NCBI GenBank assembly: GCA_007121055.1
Contig: SKMM01000050.1
Span: 1-10,394 of the forward strand
Direction: 5' to 3'
Length of the DNA stretch: 10,394 nt
Origin: Paracoccaceae bacterium
GTDB taxonomy: Bacteria > Pseudomonadota > Alphaproteobacteria > Rhodobacterales > Rhodobacteraceae
In this document: positions 1-5,708 of the stretch, in pieces
Position numbering within the stretch: position 1 is the first letter of the stretch
Layout: each line of letters begins with the position of its first letter
Position numbers and translations under genes: made by a program
The notes under the pieces: generated by a model
What the model was told of the DNA's origin: nothing
What the model saw: only the letters and a program-made list of their open reading frames with translations
The model's database searches: none

Positions 1-59
1 ACCCACCCGCCCCGCGCCGCCTCCGGGGGGCGCCGGCCGGGGCGGAGGCTCTGGCGGCC

Positions 60-812
60 TTGGCGATGTATGATGGGCCGGCCACGGCCGAATCGCTCGA
101 TCGATTGTGGGAGGGTGTCGGCGCCCATCTGCGGGCCGCCGGGATTGCGGCGCCCCGAGCGCTGACACGGCAGCCTGGCCTGTGGGATCAGTGGCGGGCG
201 CCGGGGCTCGTGCTGGGCCAGACCTGCGGGTTGCCGTTCCGCGCGCGGCTGCACGGGGCGGTTCAGCTGGTCGGCACGCTGGACCATGGGGTGGCCGGCT
301 GTGCACCGGGCTTCTACCGTTCGGTGCTGGTGGTGCGGCGGGACCGGCCGGGCCAGAGGCTTGCCGATTTCGACGGCGCGCGGCTGGCGGTCAACGAGGC
401 TCTGTCGCAGTCCGGGTGGGCGGCAGCCTTGAGCCATGCGGCCGGGCGTGGCATGCGGCTGTTGCCGGTGGGGCCCACGGGCAGCCATGCCGCCTCGGTG
501 CGCCGGGTTGCGGACGGGACGGCGGAACTGGCGTCGGTCGATGCCGTGACCTGGCGCCTTCTGATCCGGCAGGAGCCCGCGGCGGCGGAGCTGCGCATCC
601 TCGAGGCGACGGCGCCGACGCCGGGGCTGCCGCTGATCGCGGCGCCGTGGGTTAATGTGGAGCTTTTGCGCGCTGCGCTGCTGGCGGCCCTGGCGGAGCT
701 TGGGCCGGCCGACCGTGCTCCTCTGGGGCTGCGCGGGCTCGTGCAGATTCCCGCATCGCGGTATCTGGCCGAGCCGCTTCCGCCTGCGCCCTGGGCGGAG
801 CCTGCGGTCTGA
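60..812 (+). CDS. PhnD-like substrate-binding domain protein (solitary, no signal peptide)
   Basis: This protein of about 250 residues resembles the PhnD/SsuA/transferrin-type binding-protein fold annotated as phosphate/phosphonate ABC transporter substrate-binding protein. Recognisable stretches are LGQTCGLPFR (about 52-61), GCAPGFYRSVLVVR (about 80-93), NEALSQSGW (about 112-120) and TPGLPLIAAPW (about 187-197). There is no signal peptide or lipobox, so it is probably cytoplasmic unless the true N-terminus lies elsewhere. The start is uncertain. TTG at 60 has GGAGG (44-48) 11 bases upstream, and ATG at 66 is the next choice. The reading frame is open to the left edge without any ATG, GTG or TTG, so the start could also lie outside the window. 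Family members usually begin about four residues before the position of TTG 60. It ends 79 bases before the ABC importer genes on the same strand. Ligand unknown; a phosphonate role is not supported by the neighbours. Confidence 0.72.
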   Translation: MAMYDGPATAESLDRLWEGVGAHLRAAGIAAPRALTRQPGLWDQWRAPGLVLGQTCGLPFRARLHGAVQLVGTLDHGVAGCAPGFYRSVLVVRRDRPGQRLADFDGARLAVNEALSQSGWAAALSHAAGRGMRLLPVGPTGSHAASVRRVADGTAELASVDAVTWRLLIRQEPAAAELRILEATAPTPGLPLIAAPWVNVELLRAALLAALAELGPADRAPLGLRGLVQIPASRYLAEPLPPAPWAEPAV

Positions 813-835
813 GGCTGGCCCGTGTCGCGCGCTTG

Positions 836-879
836 TTGCAATCGACCCGAAACCGGGCCTTACTCCGGTCTGGTAAGCC
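836..879 (+). promoter_or_regulatory. Candidate promoter and small leader stem-loop ahead of the importer operon
   Basis: The 79-base gap after the PhnD-like gene contains TTGCAA (836-841), 18 bases, then TTACTC (860-865), a weak -35/-10 pair. Overlapping the latter, CTTAC (859-863) pairs with GTAAG (873-877) around a nine-base loop, immediately before the Shine-Dalgarno of the ATPase gene. Either could be chance in so short a stretch. If neither is real, the operon is read through from the upstream gene. Confidence 0.25.
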
Positions 880-891
880 TCCGGAGGTTCC

Positions 892-1683
892 TTGACGCCC
901 GCCCCGTCCCCCGAGCCCAGCCCCGTCATCGAGATCCGGAACCTGCACAAGAGCTATGGCGCGCTCGAGGTGCTGCGGGGGGTCGATATGGTGGCGCCGC
1001 GGGGGCATGTGGTGTCGCTGATCGGCTCGTCGGGGTCGGGGAAGTCCACGCTGCTGCGCTGTTGCAACCTGCTTGAAGACAGCCAGCAAGGCGAGATCCG
1101 GTTCGAGGGGGAGCCGGTGACCTGGCGCGGCAATGGCCATGGCCGCCAGCCTGCCGACCGGGCGCAGGTGCTGCGCATCCGCACGAACCTGTCCATGGTG
1201 TTCCAGCAGTTCAACCTGTGGGCCCACATGACGGTGCTGCAGAACGTGATGGAGGCGCCGGTGACGGTGCTGCGCCAGCCGCGGGACGTGGTCGAGGCGC
1301 GGGCGCGGGCGCTGCTTGACAAGGTTGGGATCGGCGACAAGGCCGATGTGTACCCCGCGCAGATGTCGGGCGGGCAGCAGCAGCGCGCGGCCATCGCGCG
1401 GGCGCTGTGCATGGAGCCGCGCGCGCTTCTGTTCGACGAGCCGACCTCGGCGCTGGACCCGGAGCTGGAGCAGGAGGTGATCAAGGTCATCAAGGCGCTG
1501 GCGGCTGAGGGGCGCACGATGATCCTGGTGACCCATGACATGCATCTGGCCGCCGACGTGTCGGACCATGTGGTGTTCCTCCACCAGGGCCGCATCGAGG
1601 AGGAAGGCCCCCCGGAGGCGGTGTTCGGCGCGCCCGCCACCGCCCGGCTGAAACAGTTCCTCAGGGTCGCCGAAGCGCCCTGA
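892..1683 (+). CDS. Polar amino acid ABC transporter ATPase (HisP/ArtP-like)
   Basis: This is the ATP-hydrolysing subunit of a type I amino acid importer, acting on the cytoplasmic face with the two permeases encoded downstream. All nucleotide-binding motifs are present in order: Walker A GSSGSGKST (45-53), Q-loop glutamine at about 105, signature SGGQQQR (159-165), Walker B LLFDEP (179-184), D-loop SALD (186-189) and switch histidine H215 in THD. The length of 263 residues is normal for HisP/GlnQ/ArtP relatives. The start is TTG at 892, with GGAGG at 883-887; the four-base spacing is short but matches that of the synthetase gene at the end of the operon. About ten proline-rich residues precede the conserved first strand (VIEIRNLHKSYG). 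It is the first of five closely spaced genes; 27 bases separate it from the binding-protein gene. Family sure, substrate inferred from context. Confidence 0.95.
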   Translation: MTPAPSPEPSPVIEIRNLHKSYGALEVLRGVDMVAPRGHVVSLIGSSGSGKSTLLRCCNLLEDSQQGEIRFEGEPVTWRGNGHGRQPADRAQVLRIRTNLSMVFQQFNLWAHMTVLQNVMEAPVTVLRQPRDVVEARARALLDKVGIGDKADVYPAQMSGGQQQRAAIARALCMEPRALLFDEPTSALDPELEQEVIKVIKALAAEGRTMILVTHDMHLAADVSDHVVFLHQGRIEEEGPPEAVFGAPATARLKQFLRVAEAP

Positions 1684-1710
1684 CCCACCCCAACCACAGG
1701 GAGACGACCA

Positions 1711-2442
1711 ATGAAAAAGCTGACCCTCATGGCCGCGGCGATGGCATTTGCGGCCGGGGCCGCGCAGGCCCAGGACGTGGTGCGCATGGGCTCGGAAGGG
1801 GCCTATCCTCCGTACAACTTCATCAACGACCAGAACGAGCTCGATGGGTTCGAGCGCGAGCTCGGGGACCTGATGTGCGAGATGGCGGGGCTGACCTGCG
1901 AGTGGGTGCTGAACGACTGGGACACCATCATCCCGAATCTCGTGGCCGGCAATTTCGACACGATCATGGCGGGGATGAGCATCACCGAGGCGCGGTCCAA
2001 GGTGATTTCGTTCACGCAGAACTACCTGCCGCCCGACCCGTCGGCCTTCGTCGCGCTGGCGGGCGCGGATGAGAGCGTCAAGACCGGGGTGGTGGCCACG
2101 CAGTCGAACACCGTGCAGTCGGGCTTCATCGCAGACAGCGACGCGGACCTGATCGAGTTCGCCACGCCCGACGAGACCATCGCCGCGGTGCGCGCGGGCG
2201 AGGCCGACGCGGTGCTGGCCGACAAGGCGTTCCTTGCGCCCTTCGTCGAGGCCTCGGGCGGGCAACTCGTGTTCGTGGGCGAGGACGTCTACCTTGGCGA
2301 CGGAGTGGGCATGGGGCTGCGGCAGTCCGACGTGGAGCTGCGCGAGGCCTTCAACGCGGCCATCACCGAGCTGAAGGAGGACGGTCGTCTGAACGAGATG
2401 ATCGTGCGCTGGTTCGGCGAGGATTTCCCCACCTTCGAGTGA
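1711..2442 (+). CDS. Periplasmic amino acid-binding protein (lysine/arginine/ornithine type)
   Basis: This is the solute receptor of the importer, exported to the periplasm. Residues 1-20 form a clear Sec signal peptide (MKK start, alanine-rich core, AQA/QD cleavage). The mature protein follows the SBP_bac_3 fold. Compared from memory with LAO/HisJ, it keeps the cysteine pair of the first lobe (C56 and C63, seven apart), an aromatic at the ligand platform (W70), S90 and R95 in the SITEAR motif that binds the ligand carboxylate, and D171 (LADK), where LAO has the aspartate contacting the alpha-amino group. Two serines before S90 are replaced (AGMS rather than SSLS), so the exact ligand may differ. 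The length of 243 is normal. A GGGAG Shine-Dalgarno lies about nine bases before ATG 1711. The stop is followed at once by GC hairpins (2451-2488), a common arrangement that lets the binding protein outnumber the permeases. A basic amino acid is the best guess. Confidence 0.93.
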   Translation: MKKLTLMAAAMAFAAGAAQAQDVVRMGSEGAYPPYNFINDQNELDGFERELGDLMCEMAGLTCEWVLNDWDTIIPNLVAGNFDTIMAGMSITEARSKVISFTQNYLPPDPSAFVALAGADESVKTGVVATQSNTVQSGFIADSDADLIEFATPDETIAAVRAGEADAVLADKAFLAPFVEASGGQLVFVGEDVYLGDGVGMGLRQSDVELREAFNAAITELKEDGRLNEMIVRWFGEDFPTFE

Positions 2443-2450
2443 AGCCTTGC

Positions 2451-2475
2451 GCGGGCGGGGATGGCCCCCGCCCGC
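2451..2475 (+). promoter_or_regulatory. Intra-operon GC stem-loop after the binding-protein gene (hairpin 1)
   Basis: GCGGGCGGGG (2451-2460) pairs perfectly with CCCCGCCCGC (2466-2475) around the loop ATGGC, giving ten GC pairs. It starts eight bases after the binding-protein stop codon. There is no following T-run, so it is more likely a partial terminator or an RNA 3'-end stabiliser than a full terminator, as known for other binding-protein genes in importer operons. The base pairing is seen directly; the function is inferred. Confidence 0.5.
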
Positions 2476-2488
2476 CGCCTGCGGGGGC
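2464..2488 (+). promoter_or_regulatory. Alternative stem-loop covering the permease 1 ribosome-binding region (hairpin 2)
   Basis: GCCCCCGC (2464-2471) pairs with GCGGGGGC (2481-2488) around a nine-base loop. It shares 2466-2471 with hairpin 1, so the two cannot form together. The G-run at 2483-2487, seven bases before ATG 2495, is the only Shine-Dalgarno-like element for permease 1 and would be masked by this stem. Pairing is certain on paper; biological use is speculation, because GC-rich DNA yields such stems easily. Confidence 0.35.
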
Positions 2489-2494
2489 GTGCCG

Positions 2495-3367
2495 ATGTTC
2501 GGCTTCTGCGACGACCCGAGCGTCCTGCCCCAGTGGCAGTGGTTCGCCTGTTTCCTGACCACCCAGACGCATTTCGCGTTCTACCGCTCCTTCGGGGTGG
2601 TGATGCTGCTGCTGGTCATCGTGGCGCCGGCGGCGCTGGCGATGGGATTTCTGGGGGCGCTGGCGATCCGCTCGCGCTTTCCGCCGCTGGCCTGGGTCGG
2701 GCATGGCTATGTCAACATCGTGCGCGGGGTGCCGGACATCGTCTTCTTCCTCTTCGTGCCCATCGCGGTGGGGCAGGGGATCGAGTGGACGCTGCACCAG
2801 ATCGTGTGCCCGGACTGGGACCAGCCGATCCGGCAGGGCAACGACTTCATCGTGTGCCGCGAGGCGCGGGTGCCCCCCGTGAATTCCCCGCGCTGGATGC
2901 ATGATCTCTATGGTTTCGCGCTGGCGGTCCTGGCCTATGCGCTGGTGTTCGGTGCGTTTGCCGCCAACACCCTGCACGGGGCGATGAAGGCGGTGCCGCG
3001 GGCGCAGATGGAGACGGCCGAGGCTTATGGCATGAGCCGCGGGCAGGCGTTCCGGCGGGTGATGCTGCCGCAGATGTGGGTCTATGCGCTGCCGGGGCTG
3101 TCCAACATCTGGCAGATCCTGATCAAGGCAACGCCCTTGCTGTTCCTGCTGGGCATCCAGGATATCGTGTTCTGGGCCCGCGAGCTTGGGGGCGAGAAGA
3201 CCGCGCTTTTCCGGTTCCAGCACCCCGACTGGCGGGTGTGGTACTTCCTCGCGGTGCTGGTGTTCTACCTGCTGCTGACCTGGGTCAGCGAGAAGTTCTT
3301 CGGCCGGCTGATGGCGCGGGCGCTGCGCGGGCAGGGGGTGCAGCCACGCTCTGGGGCGGCGGCATGA
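2495..3367 (+). CDS. Amino acid ABC transporter permease 1 (HisQ/HisM family)
   Basis: This is an inner-membrane channel subunit that pairs with the permease encoded next. The 290 residues contain about five hydrophobic segments (roughly 33-56, 80-95, 140-160, 197-225, 248-265). The cytoplasmic EAA loop is at about 172-192 (ETAEAYGMS, with G and LP at the expected distance), which docks on the ATPase. Between the second and third membrane segments is a polar stretch of about 45 residues with C105 and C121, longer than in enteric HisQ. I chose ATG 2495 because MFGFCDDP fits the family's N-terminus. The frame extends upstream to 2447, but those 16 codons are translated hairpin sequence with several prolines. 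The start has only a weak G-rich Shine-Dalgarno (2483-2487), possibly masked by a stem. The distance from the binding-protein gene is 52 bases. Confidence 0.9.
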   Translation: MFGFCDDPSVLPQWQWFACFLTTQTHFAFYRSFGVVMLLLVIVAPAALAMGFLGALAIRSRFPPLAWVGHGYVNIVRGVPDIVFFLFVPIAVGQGIEWTLHQIVCPDWDQPIRQGNDFIVCREARVPPVNSPRWMHDLYGFALAVLAYALVFGAFAANTLHGAMKAVPRAQMETAEAYGMSRGQAFRRVMLPQMWVYALPGLSNIWQILIKATPLLFLLGIQDIVFWARELGGEKTALFRFQHPDWRVWYFLAVLVFYLLLTWVSEKFFGRLMARALRGQGVQPRSGAAA

Positions 3368-3393
3368 GCTCGGTGCTTCTGCCTGGGCGTTCT

Positions 3394-3458
3394 CCCGGCC
3401 GAGGCCTGGCGGGCTGGCGGGTGTGCACCGCCCGCCAGCCCGTCAGACCTCGGCCGGG
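3394..3458 (+). repeat. 65-base near-perfect inverted repeat between the permease genes (REP-like palindrome or intra-operon hairpin)
   Basis: The arms 3394-3423 and 3429-3458 pair over 30 positions with one mismatch (C3405/A3447) and two G-T wobbles (3409/3443 and 3422/3430). The loop is about five bases (TGTGC core at 3424-3428). The outer 11 pairs (CCCGGCCGAGG with CCTCGGCCGGG) and the block 3410-3421 with 3431-3442 are perfect. It starts 26 bases after the stop of permease 1 and ends five bases before the Shine-Dalgarno of permease 2. No T-run follows, so it is not a standard terminator. It may be an RNA processing/stabilising element or one copy of a dispersed palindromic repeat. No second copy is present in this window. 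Confidence 0.85.
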
Positions 3459-3463
3459 TGCCT

Positions 3464-3468
3464 GGAGG
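3464..3468 (+). promoter_or_regulatory. Shine-Dalgarno that fixes the permease 2 start
   Basis: GGAGG lies eight bases before GTG 3477, the ideal spacing. This favours GTG 3477 over an in-frame GTG at 3423, which falls inside the inverted repeat loop and has no such signal. Confidence 0.75.
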
Positions 3469-3476
3469 CCCGCGCC

Positions 3477-4325
3477 GTGAGGACCTGTGCGGAGAGTTTC
3501 GAGGCCTATATCCTGCGCGCGCTGGGGCGGGATTTCGGCGAACGGCTGCTGCCACGGGGGCTCGACATCACGCTGTGCGACCAGATTTTCCTGATCGCCT
3601 CGGGGCTGATCTGGAACGTCTATTTCGCCGTGTTCGCCGTCGGGATCGGGTTCTTTCTGGCGACCGGCGTGGCGGTGGCGAAGGCGGACCCGCGCGGCTG
3701 GATCAGCCGGCCGGCCTCCGCCTTTATCTTCGTGTTCCGCGGCTCGCCGCTGTTCATCCAGTTCTTCTTCTTCTACTCGGCATTCCTGTTGTTGCCGCGG
3801 GGGATCGAGATCAATCTCGGTTTCGTGACGCTGACGGCCGACACCTCGGCGCTGACGCGGGCGCAGGTGGGGGGGCTGATCGTGCTGGTGCTCAACACCA
3901 CCGCCTATTCGGCCGAGCTGTTCCACGGCGCGCTGCGGGCCATTCCGCGGGGCGATCTGGAGGCCGCCGAGGCTTACGGGATGTCGGGCTTCACCCGGTT
4001 CCGGCGGATCACCTTTCCGACCATGCTGCGGCTGGCGTGGCCGTCCTACACCAACGAGGCGATCTTCCTGACCCATGCCACGACGCTTGTGTTCCTGTCG
4101 GCCTTTCCCGCGCGGCAGCAATCGGGTGAGGCGTTCTTCTATGCCCGTTACTTCGTGGACCAGACCTTCAACCCCTTCGTGGCTTACCCGCTGGTGGCGC
4201 TGTATTTCATCCTGCTGACGCTCGCGATCATCGGACTGTTCGCGCTTGCGGGCCGTCGCCTGAACCGGCATCTGCCGAAGGAGCGGCGGGCACGGTATCG
4301 CTTCCGGCCCCAATACATTCGCTGA
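3477..4325 (+). CDS. Amino acid ABC transporter permease 2 (HisM/HisQ family)
   Basis: This is the second inner-membrane subunit of the importer. From GTG 3477 it has 282 residues, with hydrophobic segments near 36-68, 83-106, 130-150, 190-210 and 238-258. The motif FRGSPLFIQ (88-96), typical of polar amino acid permeases, follows the second segment. The EAA loop is at 161-181 (LEAAEAYGMS, then FP), the contact site for the ATPase. The C-terminus is strongly basic (RRLNRHLPKERRARYR), as expected for a cytoplasmic tail. The first conserved part (SFEAYILRALG) begins right after GTG 3477, supporting that start. It is separated from permease 1 by 109 bases holding the long inverted repeat, unusually far for partner permeases, and its stop is 23 bases before the synthetase start. 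Confidence 0.92.
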   Translation: MRTCAESFEAYILRALGRDFGERLLPRGLDITLCDQIFLIASGLIWNVYFAVFAVGIGFFLATGVAVAKADPRGWISRPASAFIFVFRGSPLFIQFFFFYSAFLLLPRGIEINLGFVTLTADTSALTRAQVGGLIVLVLNTTAYSAELFHGALRAIPRGDLEAAEAYGMSGFTRFRRITFPTMLRLAWPSYTNEAIFLTHATTLVFLSAFPARQQSGEAFFYARYFVDQTFNPFVAYPLVALYFILLTLAIIGLFALAGRRLNRHLPKERRARYRFRPQYIR

Positions 4326-4348
4326 ACATTCGCTGATCCGGAGGCTCC

Positions 4349-5683
4349 ATGCGCGACTGGCTGCGCGAACACCCCGAAGTCCGCACCATCCGCATGGCGG
4401 CGGCCGACCTCAACGGGCAGGCCCGCGGCAAGCGGCTGCCCGCGCGGTTTGCCGACAAGGCGGTGAAGTCGGGCACGCGCTTTCCCTACTCGGTGCTGAA
4501 CCTCGACATCTGGGGCGAGGATATCGAGAACAGCCCGCTGGTATTCGAGAGCGGCGACGCCGACGGCATCCTGCATGCGACCGAGCGCGGCTTCCTGCCC
4601 ATGCCCTGGCTGGAGGCGCCCACGGCGCTGTTACCGATCTGGATGTTCCATGACGATGGGCGGCCCTTTGACGGCGACCCCCGGCATGCGCTGGCGCGGG
4701 TGCTGGAGCGCTACAAGGCGCGTGGCCTGACCCCGGTGGTGGCAACCGAGCTGGAGTTCTACCTCATCGACGACAGCGACCGGGAGTTGCGGGTGCCCCC
4801 CAGCCCGCGGTCGGGCAAGCGCCGGCCCGGGGCGGACACGCTGGCGCTGCGGGCTCTGGATGCCTTCGACCGGTTCTTCACCGACCTCTACGACGGCTGC
4901 GAGGCCATGGACATCCCCGCCGACACCGCGATTTCCGAGGCGGGGCTGGGGCAGTTCGAGATCAATCTGCTGCACACCGACGATGCGCTGAAGGCCGCCG
5001 ACGATGCCTGGCTGTTCAAGATGCTGGTGAAGGGGCTGGCGCGGCGGCACGGGTTCGCCGCGAGCTTCATGGCCAAGCCATACCCCGACCAGCCCGGCAA
5101 CGGGATGCACATGCATTTCTCGGTGCTGGACCATGCGGGCCGCAACATCTTCGACAATGGAGGTCCTGAGGGGACCGAGGCGCTGCACCAGGCCATCGCG
5201 GGCTGCATGGCGGCGATGCCGGCCTCGATGCTGCTGTTTGCGCCGCATGCCAACAGCTATGCCCGGCTGGTGCCCGGCGCGCATGCGCCCACGGGGATCG
5301 CCTGGGGCCACGACAACCGCACCAGTGCCCTGCGCGTGCCCTCGGGTCCGCCGGTGGCGCGGCGGATCGAACACCGGGTCGCGGGCGGCGACATCAACCC
5401 CTACCTGCTGATGGCTGCGGTTCTGGGGGCGGCTCTGGTGGGGATGGAGGACGGCCTCGCGCCCCCGCCGCCGATCACCGGCAATGCCTATACCCAGAAC
5501 CTGCCGCAGCTGCCCACCACCTGGGCCGACGCCATCGCGGCCTTTGCCGGCTCGGACCTGATGCCGCGCATCCTGCCGGCCGAGCTGATCCGCAACTACC
5601 TGATGACCAAGCGTCAGGAGCTTCACTACATGGCCGAGCTGTCGCCCGAGGAGGTCATCGAGCTTTACCTCGACACGGTCTGA
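4349..5683 (+). CDS. Glutamine synthetase family enzyme, gamma-glutamyl-amine (PuuA-like) type
   Basis: This is an ATP-dependent glutamate-amine ligase of the glutamine synthetase superfamily, cytoplasmic, 444 residues. Visible active-site elements: E134 and E136 (TELEFYL), E197 (ISEAG) and E204 (GQFEINL) for metal, H254 in GMHMHFS, R306 (NSYARLVPG), the NRTSALRVP segment (323-331) for phosphate/ATP, and E341 with R343 in RIEHRVAGGDINPYL. The opening ADLNGQARGKRLP (19-31) is typical of the gamma-glutamylputrescine synthetase branch rather than housekeeping GlnA, and I see no GlnA-type adenylylation site. GGAGG at 4340-4344 precedes ATG 4349 by four bases. As last gene of the importer operon it probably glutamylates the imported amine or a product of it, which protects it for oxidation. 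The substrate (putrescine, another amine or an amino acid) cannot be read from sequence. Confidence 0.93.
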   Translation: MRDWLREHPEVRTIRMAAADLNGQARGKRLPARFADKAVKSGTRFPYSVLNLDIWGEDIENSPLVFESGDADGILHATERGFLPMPWLEAPTALLPIWMFHDDGRPFDGDPRHALARVLERYKARGLTPVVATELEFYLIDDSDRELRVPPSPRSGKRRPGADTLALRALDAFDRFFTDLYDGCEAMDIPADTAISEAGLGQFEINLLHTDDALKAADDAWLFKMLVKGLARRHGFAASFMAKPYPDQPGNGMHMHFSVLDHAGRNIFDNGGPEGTEALHQAIAGCMAAMPASMLLFAPHANSYARLVPGAHAPTGIAWGHDNRTSALRVPSGPPVARRIEHRVAGGDINPYLLMAAVLGAALVGMEDGLAPPPPITGNAYTQNLPQLPTTWADAIAAFAGSDLMPRILPAELIRNYLMTKRQELHYMAELSPEEVIELYLDTV

Positions 5684-5706
5684 GGGCCGGGCGCAGGGCC
5701 CGGCCC
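5684..5706. terminator. Perfect GC stem-loop between convergent genes (bidirectional terminator)
   Basis: GGGCCGGGC (5684-5692) pairs without error with GCCCGGCCC (5698-5706) around the loop GCAGG. It fills the 25-base gap between the synthetase stop and the stop of the minus-strand lldD-like gene. T-runs are absent on both sides, so termination would rest on the stem alone or on an extra factor. Confidence 0.65.
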
Positions 5707-5708
5707 CG

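Noticed and set aside
652..2562. 636-codon open frame on the minus strand over the ATPase and binding-protein genes
   Set aside because: Its product is rich in His, Arg and Pro without any domain, and it lies opposite two genes with full family motifs; long antisense frames are expected in GC-rich codon usage.
3285..4313. 342-codon minus-strand frame opposite permease 2
   Set aside because: Highly charged, motif-free translation; the plus strand shows membrane segments and the EAA loop.
4631..5626. 331-codon minus-strand frame opposite the synthetase gene
   Set aside because: Shadow of the glutamine synthetase family gene, whose active-site residues are all on the plus strand.
5684..5706. 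Stem between synthetase and lldD-like gene as a mobile repeat
   Set aside because: Size and position fit a shared terminator of convergent genes; no second copy seen in the window.
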